Below, piece after piece: positions 14,237-22,813 of a stretch of 22,813 nt of DNA. The notes beneath the pieces were generated by a model, which had not been told where the DNA came from, searched no databases, and worked only from the letters and a program-made list of their open reading frames with translations. The translations under genes were made by a program, and so were the position numbers. Numbering within the stretch: the stretch's first letter is position 1; each line of letters begins with the position of its first letter. Source of the DNA: Bacteroidetes bacterium UBA5697 (GTDB lineage Bacteria > Bacteroidota > Bacteroidia > B-17B0 > Aurantibacillaceae); contig DIHL01000037.1 in assembly GCA_002420145.1 (NCBI GenBank), forward strand, positions 1-22,813, read 5' to 3'.

Positions 14237-17179
14237 TTAAATCTGCAAAGAAATTGTGATTCTAGTGCCTTGTTCGGCGGTTTTTAAATCTGATTTGTCG
14301 ATTATTTCTACCGTTTGTTTTTTGCCAGTTAATTTGGTGTTTAGTTCTAAAATGTTTTCTATGGTTTTGGTTCCCAAAGACTTATGCCCAACTTTTGCAT
14401 TTTCTTTAGCCTTATTAAATCCAATGCCATCATCTTCAATGATAATCAGTAAGGTGGTTTCGTTTCCTTTTTTGAAACTGATACTTAAATTACCATGCTC
14501 ATGTTTTGGCAAAATACCATGTATGATAGAATTTTCGGCGTAGGGCTGAATAATCATATTTGGTATTTTTATATCAAATGTGTTTATGTCTTCGGCAACA
14601 TGTACATGGAAATCAAATTTCCCTTTAAAACGCTCCCTTTCTAAATCTAAATAATAATTTAGTCTTGTCAATTCTTCATGTAGCGATATTTCACTTTGAG
14701 AAGCTTTTTCGATAATCATTCGGATTAAACGAGAGAATTTTGCCAAGTATTCGCTTGCTTTTAAAGAATCATTTAAGTTGATGTAATTTTGAATAGAGGT
14801 TAAAGAGTTAAATATAAAATGAGGACTCATTAAAGAGTTCATTGCCTGATGTTTTAATAAATTCACCTGTCGGTCTTCTTGAACGCGACGTGTTGCTTTT
14901 ACTCTCACTCGTTTTATCCAAATAAAGACGACTATTAAAATAAGTAATAGTAAGCTAAAAACGATAGACACTATAAACCACATGGTTTGCTTAAACGGTA
15001 TATCTTTTTGAATTGAAATAGTGATAGGTTCAGACCAATTAATTCCGTCATATGAACAAATGATTTCTAATTGATGCGTTCCTCCGTCAATAGATGTTAA
15101 GTGTATTTGTCTGTTTTCTAAACTAAACCAACCTTTATTATTTTTGCTGTAATATCTATATCTGTAGTATTGTTTGTTTGGTTTTACATATAAGGGACTA
15201 GAAAAACTAATCATGACGTCGGATTGTGAACTGTTTAATTTTAGAACATTGTTTTCTAATTCCAATAAACTTCCGTCGGCATCAATTGTTGTAATAAATA
15301 ATTTATTGGCAACTCTTACTTTGTTTAATAAGTCATCAATTGTACAAAGGGTGATTCCTTTGTCGCTGCAAATGCAACAGTTGTTTCCTTCAAATACAAT
15401 ATCGTTAATGGTGTTTGATAATAATCCATTTGACTTATTATAAATAACTATAGGATTGAATTTACTATCGCAGATGAAAAGTCCATCCAATGTTGCTATC
15501 CAAATACGATTTTGGTAAAATTTAATTTTCTTTACGGCGGTCAGTTGCTGTTCACCAATTTGTTGAATTAATGTAGAATCTTCAAAAATAGTAATGCCAT
15601 TTTCATGAGCTATATAGGTTTTCTTATTATTATGTTCAATATGGTTAATGCCATAACTAAATAACTGGTTAGTGAAATTTTTATAAGACTTGGTTTTAAA
15701 TGAATACAGGCTTAATCCGTCAGATGTACCTATAAATAAGTTGTCGTTTGATTCGTAAATAGTATTAATTCTAGTTCTATAATCAGGAAAAGAAACAAGG
15801 GTATCAATTACCGTAAATTTTTCGGAAGTGTAATTTTTTATTTTATATAAAGTGCCTGTCCCATCAGCCATGTAGGCTTCTGAAGGATTTTTACAATAAT
15901 TAAATAACCTAGAGGCAATAGGAGAGAAATTGTAGTAGGAGTTATTTATTAAAAAAGAACGCTTGGTATTTGAAATGGAATTTATTTTTGAATACATGAC
16001 ACTGTTTACTAAAGGATGAATGCCGTAAACAGTTTCGTTAAATAATTCATCAGGCGCAATAACTGTTTGGTTGTTGTTATGATCTTTGTCGAAAATAAAT
16101 AAGCCGTTATTTGTTCCAACAACAATACTGTTTTCGATAAATGCTGCGCTGCTTACTGGTAATATTTTTCGACCAGATGTAAAAGAAATATTATGAAGTT
16201 TTGGATTTTGTATAAAGTAAACACCGTCATTAAATGTTCCTATCCAAATATGATCATCGGTGTCTTTAAAAATGCAGTTAATTAAAACCTTATCAATACC
16301 TAGTAAATCAAAGGCATCGTAGGTAATATTATTATCAATTAAATATAAATTATCATCGGGATTGTTGGTAAACCAAATGCGATTGTATTTATCAACGATT
16401 AATTTACTTACTCGAGCTGTATTGTTGGCGCTAAAAAAACTGCTAGCTTTTTGAGTTTTAACAGGAATTGTTTTGATTATTTTATTGTCTTTTACGCAAT
16501 AAATGGCATTGTCACTTCCTATATATAAAGTCCCAGTAATATCTTCTGTTATTGAGTATACCGCAACGTTTTTGTCGAGATTTATTTTTATCTGTTGGCC
16601 ATTTTTAAATTGGTACAAGCCATCGCTTCTGCCAATTAAAACTTGATTTTGTTTGGTTTTGAAAACAGCAAATGCTTGGTTGTTTTTATCTTTTTCTCGG
16701 ATGTTATCGCCACTTATTATGCCTGTTTTTAATTCGATGGCCGATACAGAGATTTGATCGCTTAGTGAATAACCATATTGATCATCTAAAATTAATTCAT
16801 CAACAGAGTTATTAAAGACTAAATACTTAATATAAGAAACATCGTTTTTCTTTTTATTGTACTCATAAATTCCTTCTCTACGATTAATAATAACTAGGTT
16901 GTCGTTTTGATTAAAGCCAATGTTGCGAATGTAATTTGATTTTAATGGTGTTTTAGGTTTGATTTTTTCGAACTTATAACCATCAAAATTATAAACACCA
17001 TTTTCGGTAGCTAAATATAAAATGTGAGTTTTATCTTGTTTAATTGCAAATACATTGGCATTGCTTAATCCATCCTCTGGTCCGTAGTGTTGAAACGAAA
17101 AACTACGATTTTGAGCTGATGCAATTTGAATCAGAATAAAAATGCCAATAAATAAAAGGTATAGTCGTTTTATATACAT
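14237..17179 (-). CDS. propeller-type sensor histidine kinase (LytS-like transmitter)
   Basis: A 980-residue membrane sensor. A signal peptide (1-22) is followed by a long periplasmic region of two-component-regulator propeller repeats, starting at GPEDGLSNANVFAIKQD (about 33) with GLYxF- and IWIGT-type blades. A Y_Y_Y domain (about 658-724) and one membrane helix (about 734-755) come next. The cytoplasmic transmitter is of the His_kinase type: SPHFIFNSL with His787 as the phospho-acceptor, an N-box QPYAENSIIHG (about 878-888) and DDGIGFN. Propeller kinases usually sense an extracellular polymer or its breakdown products, but here the ligand is unknown. The gene for a LytTR regulator lies 99 bases upstream on the same strand, with a hairpin between them. 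Two exported-protein genes lie downstream. ATG start. Confidence 0.93.
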   Translation of the reverse strand: MYIKRLYLLFIGIFILIQIASAQNRSFSFQHYGPEDGLSNANVFAIKQDKTHILYLATENGVYNFDGYKFEKIKPKTPLKSNYIRNIGFNQNDNLVIINRREGIYEYNKKKNDVSYIKYLVFNNSVDELILDDQYGYSLSDQISVSAIELKTGIISGDNIREKDKNNQAFAVFKTKQNQVLIGRSDGLYQFKNGQQIKINLDKNVAVYSITEDITGTLYIGSDNAIYCVKDNKIIKTIPVKTQKASSFFSANNTARVSKLIVDKYNRIWFTNNPDDNLYLIDNNITYDAFDLLGIDKVLINCIFKDTDDHIWIGTFNDGVYFIQNPKLHNISFTSGRKILPVSSAAFIENSIVVGTNNGLFIFDKDHNNNQTVIAPDELFNETVYGIHPLVNSVMYSKINSISNTKRSFLINNSYYNFSPIASRLFNYCKNPSEAYMADGTGTLYKIKNYTSEKFTVIDTLVSFPDYRTRINTIYESNDNLFIGTSDGLSLYSFKTKSYKNFTNQLFSYGINHIEHNNKKTYIAHENGITIFEDSTLIQQIGEQQLTAVKKIKFYQNRIWIATLDGLFICDSKFNPIVIYNKSNGLLSNTINDIVFEGNNCCICSDKGITLCTIDDLLNKVRVANKLFITTIDADGSLLELENNVLKLNSSQSDVMISFSSPLYVKPNKQYYRYRYYSKNNKGWFSLENRQIHLTSIDGGTHQLEIICSYDGINWSEPITISIQKDIPFKQTMWFIVSIVFSLLLLILIVVFIWIKRVRVKATRRVQEDRQVNLLKHQAMNSLMSPHFIFNSLTSIQNYINLNDSLKASEYLAKFSRLIRMIIEKASQSEISLHEELTRLNYYLDLERERFKGKFDFHVHVAEDINTFDIKIPNMIIQPYAENSIIHGILPKHEHGNLSISFKKGNETTLLIIIEDDGIGFNKAKENAKVGHKSLGTKTIENILELNTKLTGKKQTVEIIDKSDLKTAEQGTRITISLQI

Positions 17180-17229
17180 AATATATACTATAAAAATACG
17201 GAATTATTTTTGCAATTTAGATTAAATGA

Positions 17230-17254
17230 TAATCGCGAGACTAGCTCGCGATTA
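17230..17254 (-). terminator. GC-rich hairpin between regulator and kinase genes
   Basis: TAATCGCGAG (17230-17239) and CTCGCGATTA (17245-17254) form a perfect 10-bp stem with a 5-base loop, a clear island of G-C pairs in AT-rich DNA. It lies 24 bases past the regulator stop and 50 bases before the kinase start. On the transcribed strand the following bases (TCATTTAAT) are not a good U-run, so it may be a partial terminator or an mRNA stability element rather than a full stop. Confidence 0.45.
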
Positions 17255-17278
17255 AATATTCTTTTTGTTGGTTTTTGT

Positions 17279-18022
17279 TTATTTTGGGGTAACTGCTCTT
17301 GTTTTTAAAAACTCAGCAAATTCTTGAGAACGAGCTTTTGATACTTGAATGCTAGTCCCATCTGCCATAATGATTGTGCCTCCTTCTGCATTTGAATATT
17401 CTTTAATGAAATCAATATTAATTAATGAAGAACGGTGAATACGGAAAAACACATTAGTTGGTAAAATTGCTTCAAATTCTTTTAAGGTTTTTGAAGCCAC
17501 AATTTTTTTAGCGTTGTTTAAATAGATATTAGTGTAGTTGTCAGATGCTTCTAACCAAACAATATCCTTGTAATCAATCAATGTAAATCCTTTGCTATGA
17601 TTGATTAAAACTAAGTTTTTATCATTTCCTAAAGCGGGTGCAGTGCCACCTTTTTGTTCGTAGTGTTTTACTACTTTTTTAACGGCACCTTGCAATTCGC
17701 TTAATAATAATGGTTTTAATAAATAATCAATAGCCCCAGCTTTAACAGCATTAATGCCATGTTCGCTATAAGCTGTTAAAAAGATAAGGCAAAAATCACG
17801 ATGAACAAGGCCATCAATCATTTCCAAACCATTCATGCCAGGCATATTAATGTCGCAAAAAACTACTTCTGGTTTTAGGTCCTGAATTAATTTTTTACCT
17901 TCCATACCACTCGAAGCCTCAGCAATTACTTCTATTTCTGGGCAATAGCTAGCCAACATACTTTTGGTATTGCTACGGCTATTTTCTTCGTCGTCTATGA
18001 TAATGGTTCTGAAAGTTTGCAT
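17279..18022 (-). CDS. LytTR-family response regulator
   Basis: Transcription regulator, 247 residues. The receiver domain (about 5-120) has the acidic pair D10/D11, phospho-acceptor Asp57 in VFCDINMPG, Thr83 in FLTAY, and Lys103 in LLKPL. The LytTR DNA-binding domain (about 138-240) shows VWLEASDNYTNIYL, SKTLKEFEAILP and FFRIHRSSLIN. It is the expected partner of the LytS-like kinase encoded 99 bases downstream on the same strand; LytS-type transmitters commonly pair with LytTR regulators. It is divergent from the dipeptidyl peptidase IV gene, and the 148-base region between them could hold its target sites, though I could not find a convincing LytTR repeat pair. ATG start. Confidence 0.95.
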   Translation of the reverse strand: MQTFRTIIIDDEENSRSNTKSMLASYCPEIEVIAEASSGMEGKKLIQDLKPEVVFCDINMPGMNGLEMIDGLVHRDFCLIFLTAYSEHGINAVKAGAIDYLLKPLLLSELQGAVKKVVKHYEQKGGTAPALGNDKNLVLINHSKGFTLIDYKDIVWLEASDNYTNIYLNNAKKIVASKTLKEFEAILPTNVFFRIHRSSLINIDFIKEYSNAEGGTIIMADGTSIQVSKARSQEFAEFLKTRAVTPK

Positions 18023-18113
18023 ACATTAATTAATTGGTTACGCTAAGCTAATAAAAAATCAAATAACATTTTAGTCATTTATTTAACAATGCTACCGTTT
18101 GAGTAAAATAGTG

Positions 18114-18144
18114 TTTGTTAATAGGGAGTAAGTGTTTATCTTCA
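18114..18144 (+). promoter_or_regulatory. candidate Bacteroidota promoter for dpp4
   Basis: TTTG (18114-18117), a 19-base spacer, then TATCTTCA (18137-18144). This fits the phylum's -33 TTTG and -7 TAnnTTTG pattern, with two mismatches in the -7 box, and lies 26 bases before the ATG. The predicted transcript would have a leader of about 20 bases. Confidence 0.5.
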
Positions 18145-18170
18145 TGCTTTAATTTTAAATAACTCTTTTT

Positions 18171-20351
18171 ATGAAGTCTTTTTTTATTTCAATAACTGTT
18201 TTCTCTTTAATAGCGATAAATGGATTAGCTCAAAAATCAATATCGGTTGAGGATATTTGGAGCAAATATGCTTTTATGCCTGCTTCTGCAGGAGGTTTTA
18301 ATGCCATGAAAGATGGATTGCACTATACAGATTTAGAGAAAGATGGTGATTTTGACAATATTGTAAAGTATGAATTAAAATCAGGTAAAAAAGTAGCCGT
18401 TCTTGTAAAAGGAGCTAATGTGAAAGTTGGTGATAAAACTATTGATATAAGTGGTTATTCTTTTAGTCCTGATGAAACTAAATTGTTTTTTGCGACAGAT
18501 GCGGAGGGAATTTATCGTCGTTCATCTGTTGAAAATAATTATGTATATGATTTAAAAACTGGTAAAACCTCAGAGTTGTCTTCAAATGGTAAACAAATGT
18601 TTGCTACTTTTTCTCCAGTAGGAAATAAAGTAGCTTTTGTTCGCGAAAACAATTTATTTATTAAAGATTTAGAAAGCGGAAAAGAAACACAAGTAACAAC
18701 AGATGGCAAGAATAATGAAATTAAGAATGGCTGGGCTGATTGGGTATATGAAGAGGAATTTAGTAAAGCAAATTATTTTGAGTGGAACGCTGATGGAAGT
18801 AAATTAGCCTTTGTACGTTTTGACGAGAGTAAAGTTAAAGAATACACCTTTGATACTTATAATAATAACTTATATCCAGACAAAGTAACTTTTAAATACC
18901 CAAAAGCAGGAGAAGATAACTCTGTGTTATCAGTTCATATTTATGATTTAGCAAGTGCTAAAACAATAGGAGTGGATATTGGAAAAGAAACTGATATTTA
19001 TATCCCTCGTATTCAATGGACAACTGATAAAAACACATTATCATTACAACGTATGAATCGTTTGCAAAACAAAATAGAGTTAATTTATGCCAATGCGAAC
19101 GATGGTTCTACAAAAACAATTTTAATGGAAGAAGCTAAAACTTACATTGATATTACTGATGATTTAACGTTTTTGCCCAATAATAAAGGATTTATTTGGA
19201 GCAGTGAAGCTGATAATTACAACCACTTATACTATTATGATAACACTGGCAAATTAGTGAATCAAATTACTAAAGGTAAATGGGATGTGATTTCGTTTAA
19301 CGGTTATGACGAAAAATTAAATACTTTATACTACATCTCTACAGAGCAAGGACAAATAAATAGAGATGTATATAGTATTAAATTAGATGGTTCGAATAAA
19401 AAACGTTTGTCTACTGCAGATGGTACAACTAGTGCTGATTTTAGTCGTGGATTAAAATATTACGTAAGCTCTTATTCAAATGCAAATACACCTCCTGTTT
19501 TTGAACTACATAGTGCTGATGGAAAATTAATTAAAGTGCTTGAAGACAATGCTGATTTAAAAGCAAAAATGAAAGAGTATAAATTATCTACTAAAGAGTT
19601 TTTTACATTTAAAAATACAGATGGAGTTGAATTGAACGGTTGGATGATGAAACCGCAAAACTTTGATCCAAATAAAAAATATCCGGTATATATGTTCGCT
19701 TATAATGGACCAGGTTCAAACGAATGTAATAATGCATGGGAAACTTTTGATTTTTGGTGGCATTCTTTATTAAACCAAGAAGGTTATATGGTAGTGTGTG
19801 TGGATGGAAGAGGAACTCTTGGTCGTGGACGAGAATTTAAACACTGTACCTATTTACAGTTAGGGAAATTAGAAACCTTAGATCAAATTGACGCTGCTAA
19901 GTATTTAGGTAATTTACCTTATGTAGATAAAACACGTATTGGTTTCCAAGGTTGGAGTTATGGTGGTTACATGGCTTCTTTATTAATTACTAAAGGAGCA
20001 GATTATTTTAAATCAACCATTGCTGTAGCACCAGTAACTAATTGGAAGTTTTATGATAATATTTATACCGAGCGTTTTTTACGTAAACCACAAGATAATA
20101 AGAGTGGGTACGAAGATAATTCTCCTGTAAACTTTACAAAACAGATGAAAGGTAAGTTTTTATTAGTGCATGGTAGTGGTGATGATAATGTGCATTTTCA
20201 AAACTCTATGGAATTAGCAAACTCCTTAATTAAAAACAATAAGCCATTTGATTTTATGGTGTATCCTAATAAAAACCATGGTATTTATGGTGGTTACACA
20301 AGAACGCATTTGTATAACAAAATGTTGGCTTTTGTTAAGGAAAATCTTTAA
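18171..20351 (+). CDS. dpp4: dipeptidyl peptidase IV (S9B prolyl dipeptidyl peptidase)
   Basis: Exported serine exopeptidase that removes X-Pro or X-Ala dipeptides. The 726 residues start with a signal peptide (to about LAQ, 21). The N-terminal beta-propeller (about 40-470) includes DWVYEEEF (190-197), whose Glu pair binds the substrate amino terminus. The C-terminal alpha/beta hydrolase carries GWSYGGY with Ser596, GSGDDNVHF with Asp671/672, and KNHGIYGG with His703. The order Ser-Asp-His is that of clan SC prolyl oligopeptidases. No T9SS domain is present, so it probably works in the periplasm. Arginine codons are mostly CGT (14 CGN, 3 AGA). It is alone on its strand, 139 bases before the patatin gene, with a plausible promoter just upstream. 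No terminator hairpin was found after the stop. Confidence 0.95.
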   Translation: MKSFFISITVFSLIAINGLAQKSISVEDIWSKYAFMPASAGGFNAMKDGLHYTDLEKDGDFDNIVKYELKSGKKVAVLVKGANVKVGDKTIDISGYSFSPDETKLFFATDAEGIYRRSSVENNYVYDLKTGKTSELSSNGKQMFATFSPVGNKVAFVRENNLFIKDLESGKETQVTTDGKNNEIKNGWADWVYEEEFSKANYFEWNADGSKLAFVRFDESKVKEYTFDTYNNNLYPDKVTFKYPKAGEDNSVLSVHIYDLASAKTIGVDIGKETDIYIPRIQWTTDKNTLSLQRMNRLQNKIELIYANANDGSTKTILMEEAKTYIDITDDLTFLPNNKGFIWSSEADNYNHLYYYDNTGKLVNQITKGKWDVISFNGYDEKLNTLYYISTEQGQINRDVYSIKLDGSNKKRLSTADGTTSADFSRGLKYYVSSYSNANTPPVFELHSADGKLIKVLEDNADLKAKMKEYKLSTKEFFTFKNTDGVELNGWMMKPQNFDPNKKYPVYMFAYNGPGSNECNNAWETFDFWWHSLLNQEGYMVVCVDGRGTLGRGREFKHCTYLQLGKLETLDQIDAAKYLGNLPYVDKTRIGFQGWSYGGYMASLLITKGADYFKSTIAVAPVTNWKFYDNIYTERFLRKPQDNKSGYEDNSPVNFTKQMKGKFLLVHGSGDDNVHFQNSMELANSLIKNNKPFDFMVYPNKNHGIYGGYTRTHLYNKMLAFVKENL

Positions 20352-20403
20352 CGCTAGGCTTTTTTGAGTTAATCTGTCGTTATTTCTATCTCGTCTTAAT
20401 TTA

Positions 20404-20434
20404 TTTTATTAGTAAAGTTATTTTGTTATATTTG
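20404..20434 (+). promoter_or_regulatory. candidate promoter for the patatin-porin pair
   Basis: TATATTTG (20427-20434) is an exact match to the -7 TAnnTTTG pattern. Nineteen bases upstream is TTTT (20404-20407), one mismatch from TTTG. It lies 56 bases before the patatin ATG. Confidence 0.42.
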
Positions 20435-20490
20435 GTAGTCTATTGAAGTGCTAAATTGGTTTAACATTTATAAATAGTATCATAAAATAA

Positions 20491-21522
20491 ATGAATAGTC
20501 CTGAAATTAAGAAAGTTGGAATAGCCTTACAGGGTGGAGGCGCACATGGTGCTTTTACTTGGGGAGTTTTAGATAGATTATTAGAAGCTGAACATATTGT
20601 GGCCGATGCCATGTGTGGAACCAGTGCTGGAGCGGTAAATGCCGTGGTTTGTGCTTATGGCTTACATTTAGGCGGACCAGTAAAAGCTAAAGAAATGCTT
20701 GAAACGCTTTGGCGCAAAGTGGCTCAAGCAGGTAGTTTTTTTCAGCCAAGTACATTTGATAGATTGTTTAGCGATGGTGATATTCATAATTCACCAGGAT
20801 ATATTATGTTTAATAACATGACGCAATATATGTCTCCTTATAATTTTAATCCTTTAAACTACAATCCTTTACGCGATATTTTAACGGATTTGATTGATTT
20901 TAAGGAGTTACACATGTACAGTAAAAAGAAATTGTTTATTTGTGCGACCAATGTAAAAACTAATAGAGCAAAAATATTTACTAATAAAGATATCACCGTT
21001 GATTCGGTATTAGCTTCAGCTTGTTTGCCTCAATTATTTCAAGCGGTGCAAATTGACGGAGAATATTATTGGGATGGTGGTTATATGGGAAATCCCCCAA
21101 TTTTCCCTTTAATTACTAATACAAATTTGCATGATATTGTTTTAATTAAAATTAATTCAATCAATATAGGTTCTGTTCCAACGTCGGCAAGAGATATTGC
21201 AGATAGAGTTAATGAAATTTCTTTTAACAGTAGCTTAATAAACGAGATGAAGTTAATTCACTATCGTAATGAGTTATTGAGAAATGGAATTTTGAAAACG
21301 GATGACAAAGCTAATAGAGAGATTTTTGTTCATACCATTTCTGGATATGAAGCTCTAAGTCAGTTAAGCTATAGCAGTAAAATGAACACGTCTTGGGAAT
21401 TTTTATTAACCTTAAAAGAACGCGGTCGTCAAACGGCTTCAAAATGGTTAGAAACTGATTACAAACAAGTGGGAATAAAGTCTACCTTTGACGTTGAAGA
21501 GCATTTCTTCGATAAATTTTAA
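20491..21522 (+). CDS. patatin-like phospholipase with DUF3734-type C-terminus
   Basis: A 343-residue predicted lipid acyl hydrolase using a Ser-Asp dyad. It has no signal peptide, so it should act on the cytoplasmic side. The oxyanion loop GGGAHG (15-20) is followed by the nucleophile elbow GTSAG with Ser45, and the catalytic Asp195 is in WDGGYMGNPP. The C-terminal third (SARDIADRVNEISFNSSL, then FLLTLKERGRQTASKWL) looks like the DUF3734 extension found in one patatin branch, some members of which have been linked to polyester or lipid storage in other bacteria. The substrate is not known here. ATG start; a -7 promoter element lies upstream, and an outer-membrane protein gene starts 20 bases after the stop, probably in the same transcript. 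Confidence 0.9.
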   Translation: MNSPEIKKVGIALQGGGAHGAFTWGVLDRLLEAEHIVADAMCGTSAGAVNAVVCAYGLHLGGPVKAKEMLETLWRKVAQAGSFFQPSTFDRLFSDGDIHNSPGYIMFNNMTQYMSPYNFNPLNYNPLRDILTDLIDFKELHMYSKKKLFICATNVKTNRAKIFTNKDITVDSVLASACLPQLFQAVQIDGEYYWDGGYMGNPPIFPLITNTNLHDIVLIKINSINIGSVPTSARDIADRVNEISFNSSLINEMKLIHYRNELLRNGILKTDDKANREIFVHTISGYEALSQLSYSSKMNTSWEFLLTLKERGRQTASKWLETDYKQVGIKSTFDVEEHFFDKF

Positions 21523-21542
21523 GTTTCTATTTTCTGGGTTTA

Positions 21543-22813
21543 ATGAATCAACATAAACATACTTTTTGTGGTAGTATACTGCTGTGTTTTATGTTTTTGT
21601 CGTGTGCATTAACGGCTCAGGTTAAATATCCGTCTGATAGTAGTTTTATTAATATATTGTCAAATAGCGACAAAAATAATTTATTGAATTTTAATTATTC
21701 AAAAATTGATAGCTCTATCACACATCTTCAAAATTATTTCCCTCGAAATACAAACGGACATTTAGGTCAAGCATCAGCTCCAATTTATATTGGTTATCAA
21801 TCAAAACCTTTAGGATTTAATATGCTCATTGCTCCTTATCAAAATGATGTGATTAGCTCGCATGATGTTAAGTATTTTCAAACCAAAGGACCTTATGCTA
21901 ATTTAACAGGGATTGCAGGAAGCAAACAAGAGCAGTTATTTAAACTACTGTTTTCAAATACATTTAAAAATAAATTAAATCTCACATTAGCTTTTAATCG
22001 TTATAGCGGTATAGGATTCTATAAACATCAACAAAGTTTTACAAATAATTTTTATACAAGTTCTAATTATACTTCTAAAAATAACAGAGTAGGGTATTAC
22101 GCCTATTTTTTATTTAATAAATTAAAACATCAAGAAAATGGTGGCATCACAAATGATAGTTCTTTTATTGAAAATATTAGTATCAATAAAATGCTACTTC
22201 CTGTTAATTTAAACAATGCCAAACGAGAATATAGAAATACAACAGTAGATTTTAATCCTTGGTTTAGGTTAAATAAAAACGAAGATTGTGCTACCGTGTT
22301 ATCTCATTTTATAGATTACCAATTTAATTACTCAGGTTCCTATACAAAGTATATTGATTTAAATAGCAGTTCAGAAGGTTTTTATAATGTATTTTATTTA
22401 GATACCGTTTCTACTCACGATTCTTCGCATTGGAGAGGAATTAGTAATGGATTGAATTATACACTTAAAATGAATTCAATCCATTCTAAAATTAAAATAG
22501 GGTATAAAAACGAAATTAATCAGGTGTATCAATATGCAGATTCAACTTTTATGAATCAAATGGCGAATGCAGGGTTTTATTTTAATGATAAAAATTACAA
22601 TGGTTTTGTTAGAGTTAACTATGTTTTTAGTGGGTCAAACACAAATGATTATAGTTTAGAGATTAATAATAGATATTTTAAAAAGGTAGCAACTTTTCCT
22701 TTCGCATTAAATTTTAATGTGAATGTTGAAAAACGTCATCCTGATTTTATTTTCAATACCTGGACAAGTAATCATTATATCTGGAAAAATAATTTTTCTC
22801 CAACGGATAAAAC
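21543..22813 (+). CDS. putative porin (Porin_10-type outer-membrane beta-barrel), 3' truncated
   Basis: Open from ATG 21543 to the window end (423 codons and two bases), so the C-terminus is missing. A signal peptide (hydrophobic ILLCFMFLSCALTAQ) should be cut near residue 26. The sequence is then rich in alternating aromatic/polar strands without Cys pairs or enzyme motifs. Its N-terminal order (a lead with DSSITHLQNYFPRN, LGQASAPIYIGYQ, GFNMLIAPY, KGPYANLTGIAGSKQEQLF, RVGYYAYFLFN, ENGGITND) fits what I recall of the Bacteroidota putative porin family PF14121. This predicts an outer-membrane barrel of unknown solute. It follows the patatin gene by 20 bases with no separate promoter visible. 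Confidence 0.75.
   Translation, partial: MNQHKHTFCGSILLCFMFLSCALTAQVKYPSDSSFINILSNSDKNNLLNFNYSKIDSSITHLQNYFPRNTNGHLGQASAPIYIGYQSKPLGFNMLIAPYQNDVISSHDVKYFQTKGPYANLTGIAGSKQEQLFKLLFSNTFKNKLNLTLAFNRYSGIGFYKHQQSFTNNFYTSSNYTSKNNRVGYYAYFLFNKLKHQENGGITNDSSFIENISINKMLLPVNLNNAKREYRNTTVDFNPWFRLNKNEDCATVLSHFIDYQFNYSGSYTKYIDLNSSSEGFYNVFYLDTVSTHDSSHWRGISNGLNYTLKMNSIHSKIKIGYKNEINQVYQYADSTFMNQMANAGFYFNDKNYNGFVRVNYVFSGSNTNDYSLEINNRYFKKVATFPFALNFNVNVEKRHPDFIFNTWTSNHYIWKNNFSPTDK

Noticed and set aside
14256..15443. Plus-strand frames at 14256-14543 and 15174-15443
   Set aside because: Both are mirror images of conserved kinase and Y_Y_Y coding sequence; their hydrophobicity reflects the opposite strand.
18094..18118. 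Two GTT-containing motifs resembling a LytTR binding pair
   Set aside because: They match the 9-base consensus only partly and are 16 bases apart rather than about 21; the second overlaps the dpp4 -33 element.
21543..21620. Lipoprotein signal at the porin N-terminus (FLSC)
   Set aside because: The residues before the Cys do not fit a lipobox, and a standard cleavage site at TAQ follows.

Overview
The window is AT-rich chromosomal DNA from a member of the Bacteroidota, probably free-living and close to Flavobacteriia or Sphingobacteriia; the genus cannot be read from it. Several features point to this phylum: a type A type IX secretion (T9SS) C-terminal domain, a type B (gliding-motility-associated) C-terminal domain, S46 and S9B dipeptidyl peptidases, a propeller-type LytS-like histidine kinase with a LytTR regulator, a Porin_10-type outer-membrane protein, almost no Shine-Dalgarno sequences, and promoters resembling the TTTG / TAnnTTTG type.

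Layout. 2-1810 (+): 3' part of a DUF3857/transglutaminase-like protein with base composition and arginine codons unlike its neighbours. 1832-4489 (-): ftsK DNA translocase. 4613-4718: an imperfect palindromic repeat with three internal hairpins. 4725-6068 (-): mtaB tRNA methylthiotransferase, preceded 26 bases upstream by a T9SS-exported protein with an Asp-box (6095-7447, -). 7518-7739 (+): a one-motif CDGSH iron-sulfur protein, ending at a strong hairpin terminator that it shares with the convergent gene.

7804-18022 (-): a 10-kb single-strand run of seven genes. In transcription order these are a LytTR response regulator, a propeller histidine kinase, a type B T9SS protein, a CE1 esterase overlapping it by ATGA, lpxK, a purine nucleoside phosphorylase overlapping lpxK by 41 bases, and an S46 dipeptidyl peptidase with the arginine typical of Asp/Glu-specific DPP11. 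18171-20351 (+): dipeptidyl peptidase IV, divergent from the regulator. 20491-21522 (+): a DUF3734-type patatin phospholipase, followed after 20 bases by a Porin_10-type outer-membrane protein (21543 to the right edge, truncated).

How the genes fit together. Housekeeping genes (ftsK, mtaB, lpxK, PNP) are mixed with envelope and secreted functions. The two dipeptidyl peptidases suggest growth on peptides. The kinase/regulator pair sits beside exported-protein genes, but nothing in the sequence proves which genes it controls. No gene-free stretch exceeds 300 bases; the longest is 4490-4724, which holds the palindromic repeat. I saw no tRNA, rRNA, CRISPR array, transposase or prophage gene. I found no clearly new multi-gene system. 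The best leads are the palindromic repeat, the PNP base-site substitution, and the translationally coupled pair of T9SS protein and esterase.
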